A stretch of 64,000 nucleotides of DNA from Rickettsia endosymbiont of Ceutorhynchus obstrictus (GCF_964026565.1 NZ_OZ032162.1:1488001-1552000), one strand, 5' to 3'; shown: positions 8,446 through 19,767, counted from the stretch's first letter. Notes: generated from the sequence alone by a model not told the origin. Made by a program: numbers and translations.

Positions 8446-8673
8446 ATGCGAACTATTATTGACATTCCTGATACACAAATTAAAATTTTAGATCAATTAT
8501 CTCAAAAAAAGAAAATATCAAGAGCACAAATTGTAAGGCAAGCCGTAACCAATTATATTACTGATTATACCGAAAGCAAAAAAAGTTATGAATCTGCCTT
8601 TGGTATTTGGAAAGATAAGAAATTAGACAGTTTAACATATCAATCTAAATTACGAGAGGAATGGAAAAAATGA
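8446..8673 (+). CDS. vapB: VapB-type ribbon-helix-helix antitoxin
   Basis: This 75-residue protein starts MRTIIDIPDTQIKILDQLSQ. A CopG/Arc-like strand-helix-helix DNA-binding fold covers residues ~1-45 (KKISRAQIVRQAVTNYI), followed by a charged toxin-binding tail. A strong AAGGAGG at 8433-8439, 6 bp before this ATG, fixes the start; an upstream in-frame ATG at 8404 would place the inverted repeat inside the gene. The toxin gene overlaps its stop codon. The role is to neutralise the PIN-domain toxin and repress the pair. Confidence 0.85.
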   Translation: MRTIIDIPDTQIKILDQLSQKKKISRAQIVRQAVTNYITDYTESKKSYESAFGIWKDKKLDSLTYQSKLREEWKK

Positions 8674-9032
8674 AAGCAGTATTTGATACTAATATATTAA
8701 TAGATTATTTGCTAGGTAAATTACCCGCAAGTAATGAACTCAAGCAATATAAAAATCCACAAATCAGTATAATCACTAAAATGGAAATACTAGTCGGTAC
8801 ATCAGAAGATACGGAAGAAATTACAAAGAAATTTCTAGATAATTTTACCGTAATTAGTTTAAATGAAGAAATTGCAGAAATTGCCGTAGCTATTAGAAAA
8901 GAATATAAAATTAAGTTACCTGATGCTATAATATGGGCAACCGCTAAGTATAATAATAGTTTATTAATCACTAGAAATATAAAAGATTTTCCTATTCACG
9001 CCTCGGATATAAAAATTCCATATAATATATAA
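8670..9032 (+). CDS. vapC: VapC-type PIN-domain ribonuclease toxin
   Basis: About 120 residues, starting MKAVFDTNILIDYLLGK. The PIN acidic residues are visible: D in FDTNILIDY, E in ITKMEILVG, D in LPDAIIWATA and the late N/D in LLITRNIKDF. Such toxins cut RNA, often the initiator tRNA, when the antitoxin is lost. The start at 8670 gives the classic ATGA overlap with vapB; an ATG at 8661 is an alternative. The catalytic set looks intact, so the pair is probably functional. Confidence 0.88.
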   Translation: MKAVFDTNILIDYLLGKLPASNELKQYKNPQISIITKMEILVGTSEDTEEITKKFLDNFTVISLNEEIAEIAVAIRKEYKIKLPDAIIWATAKYNNSLLITRNIKDFPIHASDIKIPYNI

Positions 9033-9154
9033 TTTCTCTCATTTTAACCCTGATTTAAAATAATAATTTATAATTTAATTAAGAATTAAATAGACTTTAA
9101 TTACAAAATAGGAAATGATTATTAAATAATAATCATTCAATAAGAGGTTAGAAT

Positions 9155-9391
9155 ATGTTAATAAATACTTCTTGCGCCCCTGTTACTTCCATTGCAAGCT
9201 TACTATCTTCAATAGGAGCAATAAATTGGGGGCTTATCGGTATCTTTGATTTTAATTTAGTAACGTATTTACTCGGCTCAATGACCGGCGTTACAAAAAT
9301 ACTTTATATCCTTATCGGTCTAAGCGGGTTGTATTCATTCCTTTGCTTAGGTAGATTTTTATGTAAACCAACCGCCCAGGAGGTTAAGTAG
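9155..9391 (+). CDS. DUF378 family small membrane protein
   Basis: This 78-residue protein has two membrane segments. The family core SSIGAINWGLIGIFDFNLV lies at residues ~16-34, and KILYILIGLSGLYSF at ~48-62. DUF378 proteins (YuzA-like) have no established function. It stands alone between the toxin-antitoxin pair and a long repeat block. GAGG at 9143-9146, 9 bp before the ATG, is a fair ribosome site. Confidence 0.8.
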   Translation: MLINTSCAPVTSIASLLSSIGAINWGLIGIFDFNLVTYLLGSMTGVTKILYILIGLSGLYSFLCLGRFLCKPTAQEVK

Positions 9392-9399
9392 TTGTAAAA

Positions 9400-9816
9400 A
9401 AATTGTCATTCCTGCGAAGGCGCATGAGTGTCAACTTAAGAGATCGTCATTGCGAGGAGGCACAAAGTGCCGACGTGGCAATCCAGGAAAAAATAGAAAA
9501 AAATGTTATGAAACTTATTATTTTCTAGATTGCCGCGCTCTTTCCAGTCGCGGCGTTGTTGCGTGGCTCGAATTTTCGATGTCATTCCCGTGAAAACGAG
9601 AACCCAGCCTTGCTTATGTCATGCTGAACTTGTTTCAGCATCTATTAAAAGATATCCTGAAATAAATTCAGGATGACTTAAAAGTGTTTTTTCTGGATTC
9701 CCGCCTACGCGGGAATGACATACCGCACTTTTTTCGAGCCACGCAACAAGGCTTCCAGTCGCGGCGTTGTTGCATGGATGGTTAAAATCGCTTAAAATTG
9801 TCATACCGTGTCTTGA
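9400..9816. repeat. Composite palindromic repeats
   Basis: Modules present in order: 'cattgcgaggaggcacaaag...gattgccgcg' arms, 'gttgttgcgtggctcg' outer arm, gtcattcccgtgaaaacg/cgcctacgcgggaatgac pair with both inner hairpins, and the left part of the segment duplicated from about 8040. No gene is seen. Confidence 0.65.
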
Positions 9817-10004
9817 CCCACTAGTGTACGAACGTTTAAATAAAGAGGTAAAAATTCTGTCATTCCGTGGCTACGACCACGGAATCCAGCTTATAATATC
9901 ATAAAAAGATTCTAAAATAAGTCTAATATGGCTTTATTTTCCTGGATGCCGTGATCAAGTCACGGCATGACACAGCCTTTTTTCAACGTTCGTACAGTAG
10001 TGGG
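9817..10004 (-). repeat. 188-bp TIR element, copy C (with matching empty site)
   Basis: Left end CCCACTAGTGTACG (a CTAGTG variant) and right end CGTACAGTAGTGGG, flanked by CTTGA on both sides (9812-9816, 10005-10009). The flanking sequence on both sides matches 8040-8206 continuously, where a single CTTGA is present. This shows insertion with 5-bp duplication directly. Confidence 0.92.
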
Positions 10005-10209
10005 CTTGACCACCGTATCCAGAAAAAATTAAAAAGCCTGACTGGATGCCGTGGTCAAGCCACGGCATGACATCGCGGTACTTTTAAAGAATACCCAAAA
10101 TATAGCAATTTTCGAGCCACGCAACAAGGCTTCCAGTCGCTCGCAATGACGATTCCGGTAGCCGCAACAACGCCTGTGCCACGCGGGAATGATATCCTAA
10201 ATAATTACG

Positions 10210-11814
<1,605 letters not shown>

Positions 11815-11816
11815 AA

Positions 11817-13298
11817 TTAGAAACCTTCCGGTGTAAAATTGATATTTTTCATGCCTTTTTCAATGGCAGCAGCTACTTTTAAAACATTATATTCATCAAG
11901 ATGTTTACCGACTATTTGCATACCTAGAGGCAGCCCTCTACTCGATAAAGCAGCCGGAACAGAAACACACGGCAATCCGGCAAGGCTTGCAGGGATGGTA
12001 AATAAGTCATTTATATACATAGTGGTAGGGTTATCTTGTTTTTCACCGATTTTAAAGGCCTCTGTCGGTGTAGAAGGTAACAAAATAGCGTCAACATCCA
12101 TAAAAGCATTTTTAAAATCATTAAGAACTAACCTGCGCACTTTTTGAGCTTTTAAGTAATAAGCATCCATAAAAGCCGAGGACAATACATATGTCCCAAT
12201 CATAATACGGCGTTTTACCTCATCGCCGAAGCCGGCTGTTCTAGTCATCTCATACATTTGATCAAGAGTCATGTTTTGCTCGGAAACTCTAAAACCATAT
12301 CTAACGCCGTCATATCTTGCCAAATTTGAAGAAGCTTCGGCGGGTGCTATTACATAATAAACGGCAACGGCATATTTAGCGTACGGCAGAGAAATATCAA
12401 CAATTTCGGCACCTTCACTTTTTAATAAGTCAATTGCATTATGCCACATTTTCATAATATCCGGCTCTATTATATTATCTTCCGTAAGATTCAAAGGCAC
12501 GCCTATTTTCATGTTTTTGATAGAAGCACCGCAAGCAGGAATTAACTTTGGCACTTCAGCTTGAATTGAAGTTGAATCTTTCTCGTCAAATTCCATCATT
12601 GCCTCAAGCATCAAAGCACTATCTTCAACGCTTCTGGTAAGAATACCGGCTTGATCAAGAGAGCTGGCAAAAGAAACCATACCGTATCTTGAGCAACGCC
12701 CGTAAGTCGGCTTAAAGCCCACAAGACCCGTAAAACTAGCAGGTTGACGTACCGACCCGCCCGTATCGCTACCCAAAGCCGCCATAGTTAAGAATGCGCT
12801 CACTGCCGCAGCCGATCCGCCTGATGATCCCCCCGGTACTAAATCGGCATTATCGCCTTTAGCTTTCCAGGGGCTAATAACATTACCGAAATAACTATTA
12901 ATATTGGCGGAACCCATAGCAAACTCGTCCATATTGGTTTTGCCGAGCATAATCCCGCCTTTATCAAAAATATTTTTCGTAACGGTAGATTCATAATTAG
13001 GTATAAAATTACTAAGAATTTTAGAGCAAGCAGTAGTTCGTACACCTTTAGTACAAAAAAGGTCTTTTACGGCAATCGGTATCCCTTCAAGCGGTCTTGC
13101 TTCATTTTTACCGTAATTTTGATCGGCGATTTTAGCAGACTGCAAAGCTATATCAAAAGTTTCGGTAACATAAGCATTTAAATTTTTATGCTTTTCTATC
13201 TGCTTGATATGAGAATTAACTAATTCTTGACTTGAAAATTCTTTATTTTTTAAACCTTTTAAAGCATTTGCTACGGTTAATTTAGTTAGTTCTGACAT
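11817..13298 (-). CDS. gatA: Asp-tRNA(Asn)/Glu-tRNA(Gln) amidotransferase subunit A
   Basis: This 493-residue protein is the glutaminase subunit of GatCAB, of the amidase-signature family. The signature Ser-cisSer-Lys triad is in place: IAVKDLF (Lys, ~78) and GGSSGGSAAAVSAF followed by GSDTGGSVRQPA (residues ~155-185). It frees ammonia from glutamine for GatB. It is sandwiched between gatC (3-bp gap) and gatB (2-bp gap). Length is normal and no insert is seen. Confidence 0.98.
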   Translation of the reverse strand: MSELTKLTVANALKGLKNKEFSSQELVNSHIKQIEKHKNLNAYVTETFDIALQSAKIADQNYGKNEARPLEGIPIAVKDLFCTKGVRTTACSKILSNFIPNYESTVTKNIFDKGGIMLGKTNMDEFAMGSANINSYFGNVISPWKAKGDNADLVPGGSSGGSAAAVSAFLTMAALGSDTGGSVRQPASFTGLVGFKPTYGRCSRYGMVSFASSLDQAGILTRSVEDSALMLEAMMEFDEKDSTSIQAEVPKLIPACGASIKNMKIGVPLNLTEDNIIEPDIMKMWHNAIDLLKSEGAEIVDISLPYAKYAVAVYYVIAPAEASSNLARYDGVRYGFRVSEQNMTLDQMYEMTRTAGFGDEVKRRIMIGTYVLSSAFMDAYYLKAQKVRRLVLNDFKNAFMDVDAILLPSTPTEAFKIGEKQDNPTTMYINDLFTIPASLAGLPCVSVPAALSSRGLPLGMQIVGKHLDEYNVLKVAAAIEKGMKNINFTPEGF

Positions 13299-13301
13299 AA
13301 T

Positions 13302-13604
13302 TTACTCAACGACTTTTGGAACAATAAAATATTTTACTTCACGAGCAAGCTCCGCTTGCTCTCCTGGGACATTATTAAATAACTCATCTAAAATATCTGC
13401 AGAGGTTACTTCATCTTTTCTGGTTCTAGCAGTCATATCGCAAACCGAGGTTAAAGGTTTAGCATCTTCGCAATCAATTTCATTTAAGATATCAATCATA
13501 TCCATAATTTTACTTAACTGATCCGTAAATTCGACTATTTTTTCTCCTTCACATTTTAGCCTTGCTAGCTTCGCTATTTTTTGCACTTCTTCTTGTGTGA
13601 TCAT
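13302..13604 (-). CDS. gatC: Asp-tRNA(Asn)/Glu-tRNA(Gln) amidotransferase subunit C
   Basis: This 100-residue protein has the GatC pattern: EVQKIAKLARLKCEGEKIVEFTDQLSKIMDMIDILNEID, then a conserved KPLTSV and R.DEV segment. GatC wraps around GatA and stabilises its contact with GatB. It is the first gene of the gatCAB operon; the region upstream (13605-13757) has a weak hairpin but no clear promoter. Confidence 0.95.
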   Translation of the reverse strand: MITQEEVQKIAKLARLKCEGEKIVEFTDQLSKIMDMIDILNEIDCEDAKPLTSVCDMTARTRKDEVTSADILDELFNNVPGEQAELAREVKYFIVPKVVE

Positions 13605-13757
13605 AATTTTATTATTTTGAGTGGTAGTGGTTTTATCAGCATAATTTATAGTATGTCATACCGCGACTTGTGAGCTATATCCGGGATACAGCCAGTGATA
13701 CAATATCCCGTAGCTGGCTTTATTGCATGACTCCTTTATTTCATTAAGGCATAAAAG

Positions 13758-14060
13758 CTAATTAGTTATTTTTTCTAAAACTATCTTATTATCAAAACCA
13801 CCATTAACTTTCTTTTTTTGTTTTTTAATTTTTAATATATCTTTTAGTTTATAGTCATTAATATTACAGATTGTTTCAAGTACTTCTAATATATCAGCAA
13901 CTTCTTCCATATACTCATCTTGTAAAAATTCTTCTACTTCTTCTAGTAGTTTATTTTTTAATAATTCTTTATACTCACCTGATTCAGCAATATGAGTAAC
14001 CGGTATTCTGCCTGATTTTAAGATAATTTCTGGAATTAAATCTCTAACTAATTTTGTCAT
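13758..14060 (-). CDS. HisE/MazG-like nucleoside triphosphate pyrophosphohydrolase
   Basis: This 100-residue protein begins MTKLVRDLIPEIILKSG. It carries the acidic helix LLEEVEEFLQDEYMEEVADILEVLETI (residues ~38-64), which resembles the metal-binding EExxE...ExxD core of phosphoribosyl-ATP pyrophosphohydrolase-like proteins. Rickettsiae are not known to make histidine, so a house-cleaning role on aberrant nucleotides is more likely than HisE activity (inference). It lies upstream of gatC on the same strand, separated by about 150 bp. Confidence 0.75.
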   Translation of the reverse strand: MTKLVRDLIPEIILKSGRIPVTHIAESGEYKELLKNKLLEEVEEFLQDEYMEEVADILEVLETICNINDYKLKDILKIKKQKKKVNGGFDNKIVLEKITN

Positions 14061-14164
14061 TTTATTTTGTCAGTATAGATTCAATTTATGTCATTCCCGT
14101 GAAAGCGGGGCTTTGTTGCATGGATCGAATGTTTCAAAGCACTCGGTGTCATACCGTGGCTTGA

Positions 14165-14352
14165 CCCACTACTGTACGAACGTTGAAAAAAGGCTGTGTC
14201 ATGCCGTGGCTTGACCACGGCATCCAGGAAAATAAAGCCATATTAGACTTATTTTAGAGTCTTTTTATGATATTATAAGCTGGATTCCGTGGTCGTAGCC
14301 ACGGAATGACAGAATTTTTACCTCTTTATTTAAACGTTCGTACAGTAGTGGG
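14165..14352 (+). repeat. 188-bp TIR element, copy D
   Basis: Full 188-bp copy with CTTGA on both sides (14160-14164, 14353-14357), inside a 'ccgtggcttgaccacgg' hairpin. The rest of the gap 14061-14476 is 'cattcccgtgaaagcgggg', 'gttgcatgg/ccatgcaac' arms and 'gtcataccgtgg' arms, with no gene. Confidence 0.88.
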
Positions 14353-14476
14353 CTTGACCACGGTATCCAGTCTTTTACTAAGTTTTTTTCTGGATACCGG
14401 GGACAAGCCCCGGTATGACAACTTAGTGCTTTTCAAGAGCCATGCAACAATGCCTTCGCAGGAATGACATCGAGCA

Positions 14477-15037
14477 TCAAACAGTCAATATTTCTTGCTC
14501 TTTTTGTTTCACTGCAGAATCTACCTTATTACTAAATTCATCAGTTAATTTCTGTACTTCTTCAGATAAATTATGATGTTCGTCTTTAGCAATGATATTA
14601 TCTTTTTCCAATTTCTTTAATTCTTCATTCCCGTCTCTTCTGATATTACGCAAAGAAATTTTAGTATTTTCGCCATATTTATGAGCAAGCTTTGCCAGCT
14701 CTTTACGGCGCTCTTCCGTTAAACTCGGAATAGCTAACCTAATTAACTGACCGTCGGCGGCAGGAGTTAAACCGAGATTTGCCTCGGTAATTGCTTTCTC
14801 TACGGACTTTACCATTTCTTTATCCCAAACTTGCACGACAATTGTCCTTGCATCAGGTGTTGACAAGCTTGATATTTGAGATAATGGCATCCTATCGCCG
14901 TAAGCTTCCACTACTACGCTATCGAGTAAGTTAACCGAAGCTCTACCGGTACGTAAGCCTTTAAGTTCATGGTCTAAAACTTTTAAAGCTTTTTCCATTC
15001 GTTCTTGTAAATCTTTCTTCAGAGTTGCTTTATCCAT
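14477..15037 (-). CDS. frr: Ribosome recycling factor
   Basis: This 186-residue protein has the RRF hallmark blocks: LKGLRTGRASVNLLD, VEAYGDRMPLSQISSLSTPDARTIVVQVWDK and LIRLAIPSLTEERRKELAK. It ends with IRRDGNEELKKLEKD and EVQKLTDEF. It splits post-termination ribosomes together with EF-G. It follows pyrH on the same strand after 118 bp, the usual pyrH-frr arrangement. Confidence 0.98.
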   Translation of the reverse strand: MDKATLKKDLQERMEKALKVLDHELKGLRTGRASVNLLDSVVVEAYGDRMPLSQISSLSTPDARTIVVQVWDKEMVKSVEKAITEANLGLTPAADGQLIRLAIPSLTEERRKELAKLAHKYGENTKISLRNIRRDGNEELKKLEKDNIIAKDEHHNLSEEVQKLTDEFSNKVDSAVKQKEQEILTV

Positions 15038-15155
15038 AATATTTTATCCGTATATTTAATTCTGATTTGGTATACTGCTTGTAAATGAAAAGTTGTCATA
15101 CCGTGGCTTGACCACGGGGTGACAGTCCTCAAATCCTTCATTCACGAGTAGTATA

Positions 15156-15875
15156 TTATATTTCCTCTATTGTCGTATACTCACCTAAGCCCTGTATTAC
15201 TTTAGCAAAATTTCCTTGTTCTTTTATAGAAAATACTTTTATAGGTAACTTATTCTCTCTAGCAACCGCAATGGCTGCCATATCCATAACTTGTAGGTTA
15301 TTAGTTATAACATCTTTATAGCTAATAGTGAAATATTTTTTAGCCGCGGGGTTTTTCTTCGGATCGGAATCATATACACCGTCAACTTGCGTTGCTTTCA
15401 TTAAAATATCGCAATTCATTTCGATTGCCCGAAGCACTGCCGCGCTATCGGTTGTGCAAAACGGATTACCGGTACCGCCGGCAAAAATTACTACTCGCCC
15501 TTTTTCCATATGCCTTTTTGCCCGACGGCGAATATACGGCTCGCATACACTCATCATGGGAATTGCCGATAATACTCTAGTGTATATATTGAGGCTTTCC
15601 ATGATGTTTTGTAGAGTCAAGGCATTAATGACCGTCCCAAGCATCCCGATATAATCGGCCGAGGCTCTTTCCATCCCGACAAAAGCGGCATTAATACCGC
15701 GATAAATATTGCCGCCGCCGACTACAATACAAACTTCTACGCCTAGGTCAATAACCTCTTTTATATCTTCGGCAATTTTTCTTATTACACTATATTCATG
15801 ACCGAATTGTTTTTCTCCCATCAAGGCCTCGCCTGAAACTTTAAGCAAAACCCGCTTGTATTTTAATGATGTCAT
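15156..15875 (-). CDS. pyrH: Uridylate kinase
   Basis: This 239-residue protein of the amino-acid-kinase fold phosphorylates UMP to UDP. Visible are YKRVLLKVSGEALMG (phosphate site), VCIVVGGGNIYRG, DYIGMLGTVINAL, FAGGTGNPFCTTDSAA and KATQVDGVYDSDPKKNP. Length and ends match bacterial PyrH hexamer subunits, which are usually allosterically controlled by GTP/UTP. It is upstream of frr, and a short repeat cluster (15910-16095) precedes it. Confidence 0.98.
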   Translation of the reverse strand: MTSLKYKRVLLKVSGEALMGEKQFGHEYSVIRKIAEDIKEVIDLGVEVCIVVGGGNIYRGINAAFVGMERASADYIGMLGTVINALTLQNIMESLNIYTRVLSAIPMMSVCEPYIRRRAKRHMEKGRVVIFAGGTGNPFCTTDSAAVLRAIEMNCDILMKATQVDGVYDSDPKKNPAAKKYFTISYKDVITNNLQVMDMAAIAVARENKLPIKVFSIKEQGNFAKVIQGLGEYTTIEEI

Positions 15876-16095
15876 ATTTCTGAAATTTTTCCTTTTTAGG
15901 TTTTTATTTTTTTGATGGCATTGTTGTGTGGATAGATTAAAGCGTGTTCGGTGTCATTCCCTATACTCTTATGTCATTCCCGCTTTCGCGGGAATGACAT
16001 CGAAAATTCGAGCCATGCAACAAGGCTTCCGGCCGCTCGCAATGACGATTCCGGTAGCCATGTAACAACACCGGTCAAGCCACGGTATGACAACG

Positions 16096-17583
16096 TTACA
16101 AATACTTTTTTTCCAAATATTTTATATATATGTCGGGATTAATTTTTTCTTCGCCCGTGGCATCTTTTAATAAATCATTAGAATTTTTTAACGAACCGAA
16201 ATTTCTAATATTACTATTTAAGAATTTATTTAAATTACTAAATTCGCCCTTTAAAATATCTTGCTTAATATTATCATGCGTTTCCTGTGCTTTTTTCATT
16301 AACATCGAAGCGATAATTGCCCCGTTAGTATAAGCAGGAAAATAACCGAAACTGCCGTTCGACCAATGTATATCTTGCAGGCAACCTTTACTAACCGTTT
16401 CCGGTTTAATATTTAAATATTCTTGCATTTTAGTATCCCAAAACTTAGGTAATTCATCAAGATTTAAATCACCTTCAATAAGCAATTCCTCAAGCTCAAA
16501 TCTTAATATTACATGCATCGGGTAAGTGACTTCATCGGCATCGACTCTTATAAAATCCGGTTTAACCCTTGTTACTTTTTTATAAAGATTATCGGCGGAA
16601 AATTCCGCGCCTTTAAAAGCGAATTCATCCCTTAAAATTTTAGCCAAAAATTCTATAAATTCTTTTGACCTTCCTACTTGCATTTCCATAAATAAAGATT
16701 GGCTTTCATGAAAAGCCATACCTTTTGCCGTTCCTACCGGTTGATTTTTATACAGACTCGGTAAATTCTGCTCATATAAACCATGTCCCGTTTCGTGGAT
16801 AATCCCCATTAATCCGGAAATAAAATTATTCTCGTCATATCTAGTTGTTAGCCGCACATCATCCGAAGTGCCGCCGCAAAAAGGATGTAATGATTCATCA
16901 AGCCGCCCTTTAGTAAGGTCAAACTGCATTATTTCCATAATACGCTTTCCTATATTTTTTTGTATATCCGCGCTTACTTTATTACTGCTTACTATTATTT
17001 CTTCACTTTTCTGTTTTTCTAAGGCTTTGCCTATCAATTCCGGAATATTTTTCTTTAGTATCTTATAAACTTCTCTAATCTCTGCACTTTTCCTATTAGG
17101 ATCGTACATATCAATTAGAGCATCATACACCCCGCAATTAAATGTGCTAGCCCGCGCTTTAGCTAGTTCCTTCGTATAATTAAGCACTTTTTGCAAATGC
17201 GGTTTAAACAGATTATAATCATTATTTGCTCGCGCTTTTCGCCAAACTAATTCACATTCGGTAGTAACTGCAACAATTTTCTTCTGTAATTCATCATCAA
17301 TGCAATTTGCATCTAATATATTCCTTTCCATCTCTCTAATATTGGCTATTTGCCAATTATTCAGCTCCTTTATTTCTTCTTTAGCTCTACCGACTAAGTC
17401 ATTTAGCTCATTAGATTTTAACATCCCATGTACTAACGAAGTTAAAGTTACTATTTCATTAGTACGACTTTCTGCCGACCCGACAGTCATATTGGTCGAT
17501 ATATCCCAATAAAGTATATCAAGCGCATTATTAATATGTGAAATTTTTAAAAATTCATTTTCTAGTTTTGTATAATTATTCAT
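16096..17583 (-). CDS. M32-family metallocarboxypeptidase (Taq-type)
   Basis: This 495-residue protein carries the HETGH zinc motif in GIIHETGHGLYEQNLP (residues ~260-275), preceded by HPFCGG.DDVRLTTRYDE and followed by GMAFHESQSLFMEMQVGRS. All three are family blocks; the glutamate in HESQS is the usual third zinc ligand region. The enzyme removes C-terminal residues from peptides in the cytoplasm, useful for a peptide-scavenging intracellular bacterium. It is transcribed alone. The last codons overlap the edge of a repeat cluster. Confidence 0.95.
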   Translation of the reverse strand: MNNYTKLENEFLKISHINNALDILYWDISTNMTVGSAESRTNEIVTLTSLVHGMLKSNELNDLVGRAKEEIKELNNWQIANIREMERNILDANCIDDELQKKIVAVTTECELVWRKARANNDYNLFKPHLQKVLNYTKELAKARASTFNCGVYDALIDMYDPNRKSAEIREVYKILKKNIPELIGKALEKQKSEEIIVSSNKVSADIQKNIGKRIMEIMQFDLTKGRLDESLHPFCGGTSDDVRLTTRYDENNFISGLMGIIHETGHGLYEQNLPSLYKNQPVGTAKGMAFHESQSLFMEMQVGRSKEFIEFLAKILRDEFAFKGAEFSADNLYKKVTRVKPDFIRVDADEVTYPMHVILRFELEELLIEGDLNLDELPKFWDTKMQEYLNIKPETVSKGCLQDIHWSNGSFGYFPAYTNGAIIASMLMKKAQETHDNIKQDILKGEFSNLNKFLNSNIRNFGSLKNSNDLLKDATGEEKINPDIYIKYLEKKYL

Positions 17584-17639
17584 AAATGATACTCTGTTAA
17601 TTTGAAACGTTATTCCGATATTATTACGTGAATATCGGA

Positions 17640-17808
17640 ATTATCATTGCGAGAAGCTGTAAGCGTTGTTGCATGGCTACCGGAATCGTCATTGCGAGGA
17701 GGCAATGCTTCGCGTGGATGGTTAAAATCGCTTAAAATTGTCATACCGCGGCTTTGACCACGGTATCCAGAAAAAGCCTTAATAAAAAGACCGGATGCCG
17801 TGGTCAAG
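17640..17808. repeat. Composite palindromic repeats
   Basis: Contains 'cattgcgaga', 'gttgttgcatggctac', and the hairpin pair ccgcggctttgaccacggta / gccgtggtcaag. The rest of the 17584-18129 gap is copy E of the 188-bp element and further arms. No gene is seen. Confidence 0.6.
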
Positions 17809-17995
17809 CCCACTACTGTACGAACGTTTAAATAAAGAGGTAAAAATTCTGTCATTCCGTGGCTACGACCACGGAATCCAGCTTATAATATCATAAAAAG
17901 ATTCTAAAATAAGTCTAATATGGCTTTATTTTCCTGGATGCCGTGATCAAGTCACGGCATGACACAGCCTTTTTCAACGTTCGTACAGTAGTGGG
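17809..17995 (-). repeat. 188-bp TIR element, copy E
   Basis: 187-bp copy, inverted relative to copy A, with exact CCCACTACTGTACG ends and TCAAG flanks on both sides. Confidence 0.88.
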
Positions 17996-18129
17996 TCAAG
18001 CCACGGCATGACACCGAACACTTTGCAAAAATTTGAGCCATGCAACAACGACCGTCCCTCTTCGCAATGACGTAGAGTTTTTGACCCGCGCAACAACGCC
18101 TCCACAATACCACTACTCAACAATATTTC

Positions 18130-19764
18130 TTACATTAATTCCTTCGCCGCCATCAAACTAGCATCCGTAATAGACTGTCCGGAGATCATGCGCGCCAGCT
18201 CTCTTTGTCTTTCTAAAATATTCAAAATTTTTACCGTAACTTCCGTCCTTTCTTCTAATTGTAATTTGTTAACCATAATATGATGATCGGCTTTACCGGC
18301 TATTTGCGGCTGATGAGTTATAACTATAACTTGCGCGATCGATCCCAAATTTTTTAGCCGTTCTCCGACTTTATCGGCAACTTCTCCGCCGATTCCTGCA
18401 TCTATTTCATCAAATATAATAGTGGATTTTATTTGCTTATCAAATAAAGATGTTTTCAAAGCCAACATAAATCTTGATAATTCTCCGCCGGAAGCAATTT
18501 TATTAATCGGCGCAATACTCATCCCGGGATTAGTAGACGCCATAAAACTAATATTATCAAGCCCCGTAGCCGTCGGATCACTTTTGGTAGCTATATCTAT
18601 CTTAAAAATTGCTTTTTTCATTTTAAGCTGCCCCAGCTCTTTTTGTACTATTTTTTCAAGACTTTCAGCAGCAAAGCGGCGTTTAACCGATATATTTTGC
18701 GCTATATTATAATATTCTGCTTGCTTAGCAAACTGTTTTGTATTTAATTCTTCGGCACTTGCTACTTTATTTTTCAATATATTTAATTGTCCTAGTGATT
18801 TATCTAAAAATGCTCCTATTTCATCAGGACGAACATTATATTTGCGGGCAGCTGCCTTTATTAAAAATAATCTTTCTTCTATTTCGTCAAGATTATGTTC
18901 ATTTTGATTAAAATTATCGGCAATGGCGGCTAATTTTTCCCTAGCTTCTTCTAAATTATTATAAGCCTCTTCTAAATCTGTCGCAATATTTACAAATTTT
19001 TCGTTTTGAGCAGTAGAGCGCGCAAGCAATCTCTCCGCCTTGTTAATTGCACCGTTTATTTCAGGATTATTAATTTGCTCGGAAATATCTTTAATTAACT
19101 GCAATTCTTTATCACGATTTTGTAAATTTTTCCTGATATTTACCAGCTTTTCTTCTTCGCCGATTATCACATCAAGCTTTGTTAATTCTTCAATTACAAA
19201 AGTTAAATAGTCGATTTCTTGATCTATAGAATTTTTTTCCGCGGTGATTTTAGCAATTTCTTTGAGGATATTTTGCCAATCATAAAAACATTTAGCAAGC
19301 TCTAAACGTGCTGCTAAAAGCCCGCCGTAATTATCTAAGATATCTAGATGGGTAGATAGGTCTAACAGAGAAGTATTATTATTTTGTCCGTGAAGCTCTA
19401 GTAAATGATCCGCTAATTGTTGCATAGTAGTTTTGTTAACTACTTGGTCATTAATGAAAAAAATTTTTCGATTATTCGGGGTTTGTGTGCATTTAATAAG
19501 TAGTATGTCATCATATTTAATAAATGCTTGTGTCAAAAAGTTTTTTACTTCTTCATTTAAAGAAAAAACTAAGTTAACAATAGCGTAATCTTTACCGTGC
19601 TTTATTACATTACCGGAAGAGTAACCCAAACAAAATAAAATAGCATCGAGTAAAATAGATTTACCTGCACCTGTTTCGCCGGTAATAACACATAAACCTT
19701 TTTTAAACTCAATATCTAGCTGGTCTATCAGAATAAAATTTTTAACTGAAAGACTATCCAGCAT
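18130..19764 (-). CDS. recN: DNA repair protein RecN
   Basis: This 544-residue SMC-like ATPase is used in double-strand break repair. Walker A is GETGAGKSILLDAI (residues ~29-42), the Q/D loop region contains LLELHGQNN, and a long coiled coil covers ~150-350. The C-terminal ABC half has ASGGELSRFMLALK (signature) and TIIFDEIDAGIGG (Walker B), followed by VIVITHQPQIA. It is slightly shorter than E. coli RecN. It lies 3 bp downstream of bamD, so the two are probably co-transcribed. Confidence 0.97.
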   Translation of the reverse strand: MLDSLSVKNFILIDQLDIEFKKGLCVITGETGAGKSILLDAILFCLGYSSGNVIKHGKDYAIVNLVFSLNEEVKNFLTQAFIKYDDILLIKCTQTPNNRKIFFINDQVVNKTTMQQLADHLLELHGQNNNTSLLDLSTHLDILDNYGGLLAARLELAKCFYDWQNILKEIAKITAEKNSIDQEIDYLTFVIEELTKLDVIIGEEEKLVNIRKNLQNRDKELQLIKDISEQINNPEINGAINKAERLLARSTAQNEKFVNIATDLEEAYNNLEEAREKLAAIADNFNQNEHNLDEIEERLFLIKAAARKYNVRPDEIGAFLDKSLGQLNILKNKVASAEELNTKQFAKQAEYYNIAQNISVKRRFAAESLEKIVQKELGQLKMKKAIFKIDIATKSDPTATGLDNISFMASTNPGMSIAPINKIASGGELSRFMLALKTSLFDKQIKSTIIFDEIDAGIGGEVADKVGERLKNLGSIAQVIVITHQPQIAGKADHHIMVNKLQLEERTEVTVKILNILERQRELARMISGQSITDASLMAAKELM

Positions 19765-19767
19765 GAT

